From an uncultured Cuneatibacter sp. (GTDB lineage Bacteria; Bacillota; Clostridia; Lachnospirales; Lachnospiraceae), in assembly GCA_934234215.1 (NCBI GenBank), contig CAKQHB010000029.1, forward strand, positions 1-32,109: a DNA stretch of 32,109 nucleotides, read 5' to 3'. The notes beneath the pieces are model-generated. The model searched no databases. It saw only the letters and a program-made list of their open reading frames with translations, and was not told the DNA's origin. A program made the position numbers and the translations under genes. Below, piece after piece: positions 23,579 through 32,104 of the stretch (position 1 is the stretch's first letter; each line of letters starts with the position of its first letter).

Positions 23579-26500
23579 CTAAAGATTTTCTTCCGCCCAT
23601 GTCTCAAACTGTTCCGGTGACATGAGGATCTGACGGGGCTTTGTCCCCTGATCCTCTCCTACCACGCCGGCCTCCGCCAGCTGATCCATAATTCTTGCCG
23701 CACGGTTAAACCCAATGCGGAACATCCGCTGCAGGTTTCCGATGGATGCCTTGTCTTTTTCCAGAACCGCTCTCGCCGCCTGCAAAAACAATTCATCCCG
23801 CTCCGGTCCTGCAGCTCCCTTCGCACTGCTTCCCGCGCCGTCTAACACAACGTCGGTCCGGGTGCCGCCGCCAATGACATCTTTCTGACTCGTCAGCGAT
23901 TCCACAACTGCTGAAACTTCCGCATCAGACACAAATGCGCCCTGCACACGGATCGGCTTTTGCAGTCCCTGAGGGTAATACAGCATATCACCTCTTCCCA
24001 GCAGCTTTTCGGCTCCGCCGATATCGATAATCGTCCGGGAATCCACGCTGGAAGAAACTGCAAATGCAATTCGGGACGGAATATTGGCTTTGATCAATCC
24101 AGTGATGACATTAACCGACGGACGCTGCGTCGCAATGACAAGGTGAATGCCCGCCGCACGCGCCAGCTGCGCCAGACGACAGATTGCATCCTCCACATCT
24201 CCCGGTGCCACCATCATCAGATCCGCAAGCTCGTCTACAATGATAACAATATGCGGCATCTTCTCCGGCCGATCCTTTTCCGGGATGTCGTCCCCCAGTG
24301 TCCGGATTTTTTCATTATATCCATCAATATTGCGCACGCCGTACTGAGCAAATTTTTCATAGCGCCCTGTCATTTCCGCAACTGCCCAGTTCAGAGCGCC
24401 TGCAGCTTTTTTCGGCTCCGTAACGACCGGGATCAGAAGGTGAGGAATTCCGTTATAGACGCTCAGCTCCACCACCTTTGGATCGATCATGATCATTTTT
24501 ACATCTGCCGGACTGGATTTGTACAACAGACTGATGATCAGTGTGTTGATACATACCGATTTACCGGAACCGGTGGCACCGGCAATCAGCAGATGGGGCA
24601 TCTTGCTGATGTCTCCGATGATGACCTGACCACCAATGTCTTTTCCCACACCAAATGCCAGTCTGGACTTATGCGTGCGGAACTCCTCCGACTCCAGCAG
24701 TTCCCGCAGTCCGACCATCGAATTCTCCTTGTTCGGCACTTCGATTCCAACCAGAGATTTTCCGGGAATCGGTGCCTCGATACGAATATCCGTTGCCGCC
24801 AGATTCAGCTTGATATCGTCTGCCAGCCCGATAATCTTGCTGACTTTGACGCCCTGCTCCGGCTGCAATTCATACCGGGTTACCGCAGGACCACAGCTGG
24901 CATTTGTCACAGTAACGCCAACTCCAAAGCTCTGCAGTGTCTGCTGCAATTTCGCTGCTGTCTCCCGCAGCTCTTTGCTGACCGCCTGCTTTGAAGTCTT
25001 ATTGATGTTCTTCTTTAACAAAACAAGCGACGGAAATTCGTACTCTTTCTGTGGCACAGACATCGGGACAATGCGCGTCTCCGGCTCTTTTGCCGCAGGC
25101 GGATCGTCCTTCGGCAGCTTTCTCGCCCCAGGCACGCCGTCTAATTCAACTCGAATCACCTTGCCGGAAGCGGTCTGTACCGTCTTATACTCGGTTCCTT
25201 CTCCAGAAGGTTCCGATTCCTGCTTTCGCTCTGGAATCGACTGTTCCTGCTCCGGCACGCTCCAGGCAGGTGTCTCTTCTGTCTCCTCGAAGACATCCTC
25301 GTATGCTTCATATTCCGGCTCGGAGATTTGCTCTGCCTCCACCGCCTCATACGGATCCGATACTGACCATTCTTCCTTCGGTTCGTACTCCGGCTCCTCC
25401 GAAGGCTGCTCTTCCGGGACTTCTTCCGCAAAATCCAGATCTTCGATCTCCGGCATCTCCCAGGAAAAAGGACTGCTGCTCTGCGGCGAAGCATCCTCCT
25501 CCGGCTGCTTCACCTCCGGAATCTCCGGCTCGATCGGCTGGAATGTCACGATCTGATCCGTCTCTTTCTTCCATCGCGGATTCCAAGTCTCCTCGTCCTG
25601 TGAGGCTGCTTCCGGCTCTTCTGCCGCAAAGGATCCTGGCTGTTCCTCCGGCTGAGATTCCTCGTCCATCGCACTTACAGCCGGCTCCTCTGACTCCTCC
25701 TCCGACTCTTCGCGGTACAGATCATTTCCAAAGAACTGATTTCCCTGGAATGTCGCTGCCTCTCCCAAAACGGCACTGCTTCTCTCCGGCTGCGGCTGCC
25801 ATACCGGCTGTGAAATCTCCGGTGTCTTCGCTTCTGTCACTTCCGACTGTTTCGGGGACACAACCGTTTGTTTCGTCTCCGGTTTCGCATTCTTCACTGT
25901 CCCTGGGTGATCTGTCTGACACTCTGCTCTCGCCTGCTCCGTCTGTCTGCGGATACGTTCCACCTCTTCTCGGTTTTTGCGGATGCGTTCCTGACGTTCC
26001 TGCTGTCTGCGGGCTTCCCGCAGCTCTTCTCTCGTCTGCTGCAGTTCTCTGCGTGCAGAGCGCTCTGCTTCCCAATCTTCCTGACTCTTTTCTCTCGCGC
26101 TGTGTCGTTGCTCTCTGGAGGATGCCATCCGTTTGCTCTCTGTTCGGATAAATCCGGTGAAGGACCACTCTGTCATCAACACCAGTCCAGCCAATGCGAT
26201 CACAAGCAGCACCACAATGGTTCCCGCATCCCCCAGACTTTTCTGAAAACAGAGCATCGCCACTCCGCCGAAAAATCCGCCGCCATGTCCGGAGGCTCCG
26301 GCATGATAATAATCAGACAGCTTCTCCGCCGCGCCGCTTTCTCCAAAAAACAATTGAGCCAGACCACACAGAGCAAAAATAAAACATGCCATTCCTGCTG
26401 TTTGCAGCCAGGCTCGATAGTTGCCCTCATTTGAGATCAGATAGCAGATTCCCAGAAATAAGAGCACCGGCATGAGATATCCCACTCCGCCGAAAATCCC

Positions 26501-26782
26501 AAGATTCACTGTTTTTAAAGCCGGTCCCACAGACCCTAACAGTCCCAGATCCGCCAAAAACAGCAGCACACAACAAGCCAATGTCAAAAGTGCCAGCGCT
26601 TCCTGCATCTGCGCAGTCTGTCTGCTGCGTCTGCGACTGCTCTTTTTTGAAGAAGAGGTCCGCTTCTTTGTCTGGCTGCTCTTTCTCGTTCCCGTCTTTG
26701 TGCTGCCTGTACTCTTTCTGCCGGAAGCCGTTCTGGTTCCGGTTGCTTTTTTTGCATTTGTACCTGTCTTTTTTGCCGCCAA
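23579..26782 (-). CDS. ftsK: DNA translocase FtsK/SpoIIIE
   Basis: This membrane-anchored motor pumps chromosomal DNA through the closing division or sporulation septum. The 1067 residues have a very basic Lys/Thr/Ser N-terminus (1-58), about four membrane segments (about 60-210), a long linker (about 215-590) that is first Arg/Gln/Glu-rich and coiled-coil-like and then strongly acidic, and the motor. The motor has Walker A GATGSGKSV (about 730) and Walker B IIVDELADL (about 846). The last ~65 residues form a winged-helix gamma domain (FLQAARAVLEKDKASIGNLQ, then RIGFNRAARIMDQLAEAGVV) that reads orienting DNA sites. The start is TTG at 26782, with GGAGG eight bases upstream; no ATG fits. Linker length is on the long side for the family. 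It follows a TepA-like gene, as in Bacillus. Confidence 0.96.
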   Translation of the reverse strand: MAAKKTGTNAKKATGTRTASGRKSTGSTKTGTRKSSQTKKRTSSSKKSSRRRSRQTAQMQEALALLTLACCVLLFLADLGLLGSVGPALKTVNLGIFGGVGYLMPVLLFLGICYLISNEGNYRAWLQTAGMACFIFALCGLAQLFFGESGAAEKLSDYYHAGASGHGGGFFGGVAMLCFQKSLGDAGTIVVLLVIALAGLVLMTEWSFTGFIRTESKRMASSREQRHSAREKSQEDWEAERSARRELQQTREELREARRQQERQERIRKNREEVERIRRQTEQARAECQTDHPGTVKNAKPETKQTVVSPKQSEVTEAKTPEISQPVWQPQPERSSAVLGEAATFQGNQFFGNDLYREESEEESEEPAVSAMDEESQPEEQPGSFAAEEPEAASQDEETWNPRWKKETDQIVTFQPIEPEIPEVKQPEEDASPQSSSPFSWEMPEIEDLDFAEEVPEEQPSEEPEYEPKEEWSVSDPYEAVEAEQISEPEYEAYEDVFEETEETPAWSVPEQEQSIPERKQESEPSGEGTEYKTVQTASGKVIRVELDGVPGARKLPKDDPPAAKEPETRIVPMSVPQKEYEFPSLVLLKKNINKTSKQAVSKELRETAAKLQQTLQSFGVGVTVTNASCGPAVTRYELQPEQGVKVSKIIGLADDIKLNLAATDIRIEAPIPGKSLVGIEVPNKENSMVGLRELLESEEFRTHKSRLAFGVGKDIGGQVIIGDISKMPHLLIAGATGSGKSVCINTLIISLLYKSSPADVKMIMIDPKVVELSVYNGIPHLLIPVVTEPKKAAGALNWAVAEMTGRYEKFAQYGVRNIDGYNEKIRTLGDDIPEKDRPEKMPHIVIIVDELADLMMVAPGDVEDAICRLAQLARAAGIHLVIATQRPSVNVITGLIKANIPSRIAFAVSSSVDSRTIIDIGGAEKLLGRGDMLYYPQGLQKPIRVQGAFVSDAEVSAVVESLTSQKDVIGGGTRTDVVLDGAGSSAKGAAGPERDELFLQAARAVLEKDKASIGNLQRMFRIGFNRAARIMDQLAEAGVVGEDQGTKPRQILMSPEQFETWAEENL

Positions 26783-26807
26783 ATCGACTTCCTCCTTTTC
26801 ATATCAA

Positions 26808-26842
26808 ATGCCCCTGCATCTCCCAGGAAATGTCAGGGGCAT
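26808..26842. terminator. Strong hairpin between the TepA-like gene and ftsK
   Basis: ATGCCCCTG (26808-26816) and CAGGGGCAT (26834-26842) form a perfect nine-base stem. On the minus strand it follows the TepA-like stop by 17 bases and precedes the ftsK ribosome site. The U-run after it is poor (TTTGATAT), so it may be a weak terminator, an attenuator or an RNA-stabilising stem. Confidence 0.55.
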
Positions 26843-26858
26843 AGCTTATTTTAGTTTA

Positions 26859-27563
26859 TCATTTTTTCCGGGAAGCGTCAATCAGCTCGTGCAGCTTTTG
26901 TACCGCATCCGAAATTCCGCCAATCGCATCGATCAGCCCTTCCCGCACGGCAGCCTCTCCATCCAGGATTGTTCCCACATCTTTCACCAGCATTCCAACG
27001 TCCAGCATCAGTTCTTCAATGCGCTTTTTCGTGATGTGGCTGTGACGTTCGATAAACGAAGTGATCCGATCCTGCGTCTGCTCCATATTTATAAAAGTCT
27101 GTCGGACCCCCACCACCATCCCGGAAGCTCTCACCGGATGAACGATCATCGTTGCAGACGGCACAATAAAAGTATAATCCGCTGCCACCGCGATGGGCAC
27201 ACTGATGGAATGCCCATCCCCGATCACAAGAGAAACTGTCGGTTTCGACAGCGATGCAATCATCTCCGCAATCGCCAGTCCGCTCTCCACACTGCCTCCG
27301 GTGCTGTTTTCCAAAATCAATACGCCGTCTGTATCCGGACTATCCTCGATCTCCGCCAACTTCGGCAAAATGTGCTCATACTTTGTCGTCTTGCTTCCTC
27401 CGGACAGCGATTCATGTCCCTCGATCTCTCCAATAATTGAGATCAGCTGGATCCTCTGTCCGGAGCCTTTCAGCTCCGCCTGTCCCAATTCCTTGACTTC
27501 TTCTCTTGCTTCCTGTTTTTTCTCAGTCTCTGTCGCCGCATTTGTCTCAGCCTCTTTGCCCAT
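26859..27563 (-). CDS. tepA: ClpP-like protein, TepA family
   Basis: This is a ClpP-fold protein resembling Bacillus TepA (YmfB), which is encoded just upstream of spoIIIE. The body (about residues 45-234) has GVLILENSTGGSVESGLAIAE, split here as LILENSTGGSV and SGLAIAEMI, then GDGHSISVPIAVAADYTFI with the presumed nucleophile Ser, and TMIVHPVRASGMVVGV with the presumed His. The C-terminal KKRIEELMLDVGMLVKDVGT also matches TepA. The first ~40 residues are charged, Glu/Lys-rich and disordered-looking. Proposed roles are in protein export or spore-related proteolysis (family knowledge, weak). ATG at 27563 is preferred (GGAG six bases upstream); ATG at 27575 and GTG at 27587 are possible. Confidence 0.85.
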   Translation of the reverse strand: MGKEAETNAATETEKKQEAREEVKELGQAELKGSGQRIQLISIIGEIEGHESLSGGSKTTKYEHILPKLAEIEDSPDTDGVLILENSTGGSVESGLAIAEMIASLSKPTVSLVIGDGHSISVPIAVAADYTFIVPSATMIVHPVRASGMVVGVRQTFINMEQTQDRITSFIERHSHITKKRIEELMLDVGMLVKDVGTILDGEAAVREGLIDAIGGISDAVQKLHELIDASRKK

Positions 27564-27637
27564 ACCTCTCTCCATTCCGGAACACACCTGTTCCTTTTTT
27601 CATCAGTATGCGCAAAAATAAAAATTTCAACACAGCA

Positions 27638-29446
27638 TTACTTCACAAACAGACTCAGCAATTCCATCCAGCCAATGCGGTCATCCTCCCGCGCCAGAAT
27701 CTCTTTCGTCAGATATGGGCGATCCGTGATCATATTGTCCACGCCAAATCCTTTCATCTTGTTGATTGCGGAACGGCTGTTGACCGTCCACACATGCACT
27801 TCTTTACCATCTGCGTGTGCAGCCTCCACGAGTCGGTCTGTCACGCAGCTATACTTGATGCTGATAAAGTCGATGGCATCCATATCTGTCAGATCGCCGT
27901 AGGCAACCTTCATAATATATCCGGTGCGGATGTTGGGATTCAGCTCCTTGACCTGCTCCAGATAGTGATAGTTCGTGGAAGTGATCGTACATTGATCTGC
28001 AGAGCTATAGGCATTAATCAGGTTTACGACCTTTTCCACCAGCGTATCGTCATAGTGCTTGTTACTCTTGATCTCAATATTCAGTCGAATCTTTCCATCA
28101 CACAGCTCCAAAACGGATGCCAGCGTCGGCACGGACTCGATTTCCCACTGGGAGCCACTGTAATTTGCCAGCTGGCCCTGCAAAATCTCTGCGTAAGTCA
28201 GGTTATAAACATAATCGTTGATTCCTGTTGTTCGCCGCAGATTCAGATCATGCATCAGCACCACGATCCCATCCGCCGTCTCCTGCACATCGATTTCCGC
28301 ACATTCGATCATAGCACGGATGGAATCCTGCAGTCTTGCCTCTGTATTTTCCGGAAAGCTTTCATCTCCTCCGCGGTGTCCTGTCACCCCGATGGATGCC
28401 AGATCGCCACGCAATGCCGAGATTCGAATCGGAAATGCAAACGCGATAAACAAAATCTCCACAATCAGAATTCCAGCCAACAACACTCGCGCACGCTTGA
28501 TGGATCTGGGATGTATCTGCTCCTTGTCCTGCACCGCAGAGGCATAAGCTACCGGTTCCTTCGTCTGCTTTTCCCGAAGCTCGATAAACAGCACATACAG
28601 AAAAGGAAAATAGTTGATTATACTGATAAACAACGCTGCCATAAATAGAATCGTGACGCAACGTTCCTTCCAGCCAAGCACGAATGCCAGCATGATCTGT
28701 GAATTGACAAACAGCTTTGCATACACCGTACCACCGAGCATCAAAAACACAAACAGAACTCCCAGCAAAAGTGCGGACGATAGCAGCCAGAACAGTACAA
28801 ACAGGATCACTTTCCAGAGATTACGCAGCGTCAGGTGAAGGATCCCGATAGAATCCGATTTTTTTTCGATCAAAAGCTGGGGCAGCTGTAGCTGATTCAA
28901 AATCGACAGCACAAAAACGATCACAATCCCGGTTCCGGCGATCGCCGCCCGCGGCATCGCAGTAAATAAAACCTCACCGAGATACAGCAACGGCTGATAA
29001 TTCCACACCGCCAGCACCAAAAACGGCAAATGCATGATGGGCAGTACAAAAAGCATCCGCAGCAGCAAATATCCGCCGGACTGTTTTCCCAATTTTTTCA
29101 TACGGCTCCAACCGCACAGCAAGATCTCCGTCGCCCTTACCCGGATCTCCCGTCTCGAAAATCCAAGGCAGGAGAACAGACAACAGGCCTGCAGAATCGT
29201 TGTCAGATCCACCAGAAGCAAAACACCGGTCAAAAACAGAATTACCGGTGGTTCTCCCAAAAATGTGACAATATTTCGATTGGTCAGACTGCTGTAGCCG
29301 AGCAGCTTCATGATCAGATCCATGCCGCCTGTCACCAACGGATAAAACAGCAGAAAAGAACCTGCCAGATATGCCAGTTCAAACAGCAAAAGCGATTTTC
29401 GATTGTATGCTAAAATCCGTCGGATGTCCTGCATCGCTTTTTTCAT
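27638..29446 (-). CDS. Membrane-anchored glycerophosphodiester phosphodiesterase
   Basis: This 602-residue protein joins an N-terminal integral membrane region with seven to eight hydrophobic segments (about 1-340) to a C-terminal GDPD domain (about 350-590). The catalytic pattern is intact: GHRGGDESFPENT, then EIDVQETADGIVVLMHD with the metal-binding Glu/Asp and catalytic His, then IEIKSN and VWTVNS. Such enzymes cleave glycerophosphodiesters, from deacylated phospholipids or from lipoteichoic acid turnover, to glycerol 3-phosphate. The catalytic domain probably faces outward (inference). The start at 29446 follows AAGGAG. It is 74 bases upstream of the TepA-like gene on the same strand. glpK, another glycerol-phosphate gene, is far away. 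Confidence 0.93.
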   Translation of the reverse strand: MKKAMQDIRRILAYNRKSLLLFELAYLAGSFLLFYPLVTGGMDLIMKLLGYSSLTNRNIVTFLGEPPVILFLTGVLLLVDLTTILQACCLFSCLGFSRREIRVRATEILLCGWSRMKKLGKQSGGYLLLRMLFVLPIMHLPFLVLAVWNYQPLLYLGEVLFTAMPRAAIAGTGIVIVFVLSILNQLQLPQLLIEKKSDSIGILHLTLRNLWKVILFVLFWLLSSALLLGVLFVFLMLGGTVYAKLFVNSQIMLAFVLGWKERCVTILFMAALFISIINYFPFLYVLFIELREKQTKEPVAYASAVQDKEQIHPRSIKRARVLLAGILIVEILFIAFAFPIRISALRGDLASIGVTGHRGGDESFPENTEARLQDSIRAMIECAEIDVQETADGIVVLMHDLNLRRTTGINDYVYNLTYAEILQGQLANYSGSQWEIESVPTLASVLELCDGKIRLNIEIKSNKHYDDTLVEKVVNLINAYSSADQCTITSTNYHYLEQVKELNPNIRTGYIMKVAYGDLTDMDAIDFISIKYSCVTDRLVEAAHADGKEVHVWTVNSRSAINKMKGFGVDNMITDRPYLTKEILAREDDRIGWMELLSLFVK

Positions 29447-29473
29447 TTGTTGCTCCTTGTGGAAAAGTTATAC

Positions 29474-29502
29474 TTGACTTTTTCTATTCTCTCGTACATA
29501 AT
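29474..29502 (+). promoter_or_regulatory. Promoter of tRNA-Ser
   Basis: TTGACT (29474-29479) and CATAAT (29497-29502) are 17 bases apart, and the tRNA begins 13 bases later. Its orientation is opposite to the flanking genes. Confidence 0.75.
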
Positions 29503-29515
29503 AATATGGTGCTTT

Positions 29516-29604
29516 GGAGATGTACCCAAGTGGTCGAAGGGACCGCACTCGAAATGCGGCAGGTCGGTAATCCCGGCGCGAGGGTTCAAATCCCTCCATC
29601 TCCG
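29516..29604 (+). tRNA. tRNA-Ser (anticodon CGA)
   Basis: The acceptor stem GGAGATG (29516-29522) pairs with CATCTCC (29597-29603), with G as discriminator. The anticodon stem CCGCA/TGCGG encloses CTCGAAA, giving anticodon CGA, which reads UCG serine codons. A long variable arm (GTCGGTAATCCCGGC region) and the T-loop GGTTCAAATCC complete a class II tRNA. CCA is not encoded. It is the only plus-strand gene in the right half. Confidence 0.97.
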
Positions 29605-29610
29605 CTTTGC

Positions 29611-29648
29611 AAGGCGTACAGGATAATTCTTCCTGTACGCCTTTTTTG
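29611..29648 (+). terminator. Terminator of tRNA-Ser
   Basis: AAGGCGTACAGGA (29611-29623) pairs perfectly with TCCTGTACGCCTT (29631-29643) over a seven-base loop, followed by TTTT. It begins seven bases after the tRNA. Confidence 0.92.
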
Positions 29649-29664
29649 CTCTACAAAAACAATA

Positions 29665-30498
29665 TCATTTCAAAATCGGTTCCAGAAGTTCCTCCGGAAT
29701 CCGCAAATTTCCATATCCGGTTCCCAATGAGATCTTCGGCTTGTTCGATCCGTGGAAGTCCGATCCGCCGGTGATAAACAGGTTGTATTTCTTCGCCAGC
29801 TTTTTCATCCGCCGCTCTTCTGACGGCGTATGTGTCGTGTAAATCGCCTCGATGCCTTCCAGACCGCACTCGATTCCATGCCGGATCATCTTTTCCAGCT
29901 CGTCTCCCGGCTGTCTGTACTGCAGCGGATGCGCTAACACCGGGTGTCCGCCTGCATGCAGGATCAGCGGAATCGCTTTCTCAAAAGGAATATATTCTTT
30001 CGGAACATAACAGGGGCAGCCGTCCCCGATGTATTTTTCAAATGTCTCTGCCATACTCTCCGTATAGCCCGCATCCAGCAAATATCTTGCAAAATGCGCT
30101 CTCGTCAGAACCGCTCCCGGAAACTTCTGTTCCATCTTTTCCAGTGTCACATCAAATCCCTGTTTTCGCAAAAGTTCTGCCATCTTTTCATTTCGACCCT
30201 CTCTGGCATCCCGATAATACGCCAGCGTGCCCAGCAATTCTTCATTTGTTTCATCTAAATTCAGACCTAAAATATGAATATCCTTGCCTTCGTACAATGC
30301 CGAAAGCTCCGCACCCGTGATGACCTGAATGCCTTCTTTTTCGCCTGCTGCTCTGGCTTCCGCCACACCTGCAACCGTATCGTGATCCGTCAGCGCAAAA
30401 GCAGACAGATCAGCCTGCTTTGCGAGACGAACAAGGTCAGCGGGTGCCACTGTCCCATCTGACTTTGTAGAATGTACATGTAAATCAATATAGCTCAT
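29665..30498 (-). CDS. PHP-domain phosphoesterase (RNase AM/YciV-like)
   Basis: This 277-residue protein has the metal-binding motifs of the polymerase and histidinol phosphatase (PHP) fold: DLHVHSTKSDGT (residues 5-16), LTDHDTVAG (about 36), GAELSA (about 61), LAHPLQYR (about 197) and GGSDFHG (about 245). It resembles the YciV/TrpH group, whose E. coli member removes phosphate from 3',5'-bisphosphates and trims RNA 5' ends. The exact substrate here is inferred. The start at 30498 has AAGGAGG about 12 bases upstream, somewhat far. It lies 25 bases downstream of the O-acetylhomoserine sulfhydrylase gene and may be co-transcribed. Confidence 0.9.
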   Translation of the reverse strand: MSYIDLHVHSTKSDGTVAPADLVRLAKQADLSAFALTDHDTVAGVAEARAAGEKEGIQVITGAELSALYEGKDIHILGLNLDETNEELLGTLAYYRDAREGRNEKMAELLRKQGFDVTLEKMEQKFPGAVLTRAHFARYLLDAGYTESMAETFEKYIGDGCPCYVPKEYIPFEKAIPLILHAGGHPVLAHPLQYRQPGDELEKMIRHGIECGLEGIEAIYTTHTPSEERRMKKLAKKYNLFITGGSDFHGSNKPKISLGTGYGNLRIPEELLEPILK

Positions 30499-30523
30499 GT
30501 TCCCCGCGGACCTCCTTTTTTAT

Positions 30524-31813
30524 TCAGGCATCCTTTGTAACCGCATCCAATGCCTGCTTGATATCGTCAATAATATCTTCTACATTCTCGATGCCGACAG
30601 ACAGACGAATCAGATCCGGCTGTACGCCTGCCTCTAACAACTGCTCATCGGAAAGCTGTCTGTGGGTGTGGCTTGCAGGATGCAGCACACAGGTTCTCGC
30701 ATCCGCTACATGAGTCACGATACACGCCAGCTTCAGATGATCGATAAAGTCCAGAGAGAATTCCTTACCGCCCTTCATGCCAAATGCAATGACACCGCAA
30801 GTGCCGTTCGGCATGTATTTCTGCGCCAGAGAATAATACTTGCTGCTGGGCAGACCCGGATACTGTACCCATGCCACATGCTCGTTGCCTTCCAGAAATT
30901 CTGCAACCTTCTGCGCATTCTCACAATGTCTCGGCATACGAAGATGCAGGGTCTCCAGACCGATGTTTAACAGGAAAGAGCTGTTCGGAGACGGGATAGA
31001 GCCAAGGTCACGCATCAGCTGTGCCGTCGCCTTTGTGATGTATGCCTTCTTTCCGAAGCGCTCTGCATACACGATGTTATGATAAGACGGATCCGGTGCC
31101 GTCAGTCCCGGAAACTTCTCCGCATGTGCCATCCAGTCAAAGTTGCCGCTGTCCACAATACAGCCGCCCACTGTCATGGCATGTCCATCCATATACTTTG
31201 TCGTAGAATGGGTGACGATATCTGCGCCAAACTCAAACGGGCGACAGTTGATCGGTGTCGCAAATGTGTTATCCACGATCAGCGGAACCCCGTGGCTGTG
31301 AGCCAGATGTGCAAACTTCTCAATATCCAGAACCACGAGAGATGGATTGGAGATCGTCTCTGCAAAAACTGCCTTTGTGTTCGGACGGAATGCTTTTGCC
31401 AGCTCCTCCTCGGATGCGTCCGGATCCACCAGTGTCACTTCCAGTCCCATCTTCTCCATCGTGACGGTGAACAGGTTGGAAGTACCGCCGTAGATTGTTG
31501 CTGCGCTGACAACGTGATCCCCTGCTTTGCACAGATTCCACACAGCATAGAAATTTGCTGCCTGTCCGGAGGAAGTCAGCATTGCGGCAACGCCGCCCTC
31601 CAACTCACAAATCTTTGCTGCAACCGCATCATTCGTCGGGTTCTGCAGGCGGGTATAAAAATATCCCTCGTCCTCCAGATCAAACAGACGGCCCATCTGT
31701 TCGCTGGTCTCATATTTGAATGTGGTGCTCTGATAAATCGGAAGCACGCGCGGCTCCCCTTTTTTTGGTGTCCAACCTGCCTGAATGCAGATTGTTTCCG
31801 GTCTTCTTGCCAT
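30524..31813 (-). CDS. metY: O-acetylhomoserine sulfhydrylase (homocysteine synthase)
   Basis: This 429-residue PLP enzyme of the Cys/Met metabolism family combines O-acetylhomoserine with sulfide to give homocysteine for methionine synthesis. Key segments are YTRLQNPTNDAV (about residue 53), the cofactor-binding SSGQAANFYAVW (about 77), AETISNPSLVVLDI, VDNTFATPI and the PLP lysine in THSTTKYMDGH (about 203). The C-terminal block HTHRQLSDEQLLEAGVQPD and RLSVGIENVEDI is characteristic of the sulfhydrylase subgroup. Length matches. ATG at 31813 begins MARRPETICIQAG with AAGGGG upstream; the open frame extends further but into a hairpin-rich spacer and is not supported. No SAM riboswitch or S-box was found upstream. 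Confidence 0.95.
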   Translation of the reverse strand: MARRPETICIQAGWTPKKGEPRVLPIYQSTTFKYETSEQMGRLFDLEDEGYFYTRLQNPTNDAVAAKICELEGGVAAMLTSSGQAANFYAVWNLCKAGDHVVSAATIYGGTSNLFTVTMEKMGLEVTLVDPDASEEELAKAFRPNTKAVFAETISNPSLVVLDIEKFAHLAHSHGVPLIVDNTFATPINCRPFEFGADIVTHSTTKYMDGHAMTVGGCIVDSGNFDWMAHAEKFPGLTAPDPSYHNIVYAERFGKKAYITKATAQLMRDLGSIPSPNSSFLLNIGLETLHLRMPRHCENAQKVAEFLEGNEHVAWVQYPGLPSSKYYSLAQKYMPNGTCGVIAFGMKGGKEFSLDFIDHLKLACIVTHVADARTCVLHPASHTHRQLSDEQLLEAGVQPDLIRLSVGIENVEDIIDDIKQALDAVTKDA

Positions 31814-31864
31814 AGTAAAATACCCCTTTTTTTCTATTTGTAAGCTTTTAAACCCACTCTTTTT

Positions 31865-31873
31865 ATTATAGCA
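31865..31873 (-). promoter_or_regulatory. Extended -10 promoter of metY
   Basis: On the minus strand TGCTATAAT (31873-31865) is an extended -10 element, about 52 bases before the metY start. The matching -35 region is weak (TTCTAT). Confidence 0.6.
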
Positions 31874-31905
31874 CACATATCTATAAAATAGAATCCCGTA
31901 AAAAT

Positions 31906-32104
31906 AGAATCCTGCTCCGCAGGATTCTCCGCCTGCGGCGGGTCGCGAAGCGACAAATTCCGTTCCGCCGCAGTGCGATCCACGCGGAGCGCTTTTTGCT
32001 TTACAGGGAATGCGACGCAATTTCCTGTAAAGTAAAAAAGAATGTGCCTTGGCACATTCTCGCGCCGAGCGCGGTCGCTTGCGACATATTTCTTCTTCGC
32101 GCGA
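31906..32104. repeat. Array of at least eight adjacent hairpins
   Basis: Successive inverted pairs fill this gene-free stretch: AGAATCCTG/CAGGATTCT (31906-31928), CCGCC/GGCGG (31929-31941), GTCGC/GCGAC (31942-31954), TCCGC/GCGGA (31964-31988), a 12-pair stem with one G-U, CTTTACAGGGAA/TTTCCTGTAAAG (31999-32032), AGAATGTGCC/GGCACATTCT (32039-32060), CGCGC/GCGCG (32061-32073) and GTCGC/GCGAC (32074-32085). A further palindrome TCGCGCGA lies near 32097-32104. The stems abut with almost no spacer, and the GTCGC/GCGAC stem occurs twice. No coding frame with a ribosome site is seen. The array may continue past the right edge. Confidence 0.85.

Noticed and set aside
24636..26151. Large plus-strand open frames within ftsK
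   Set aside because: They are antisense to the acidic linker and motor of ftsK, with Ser/Pro-rich artefact composition and no start signals.
31814..31905. SAM riboswitch or T-box before metY
   Set aside because: The distance from the -10 box to the start is only about 50 bases, too short for either element.
31814..32055. N-terminal extension of metY or a small separate gene into the hairpin array
   Set aside because: The extra residues come from palindromic DNA and the region includes the metY promoter; the family start is at 31813 with a ribosome site.
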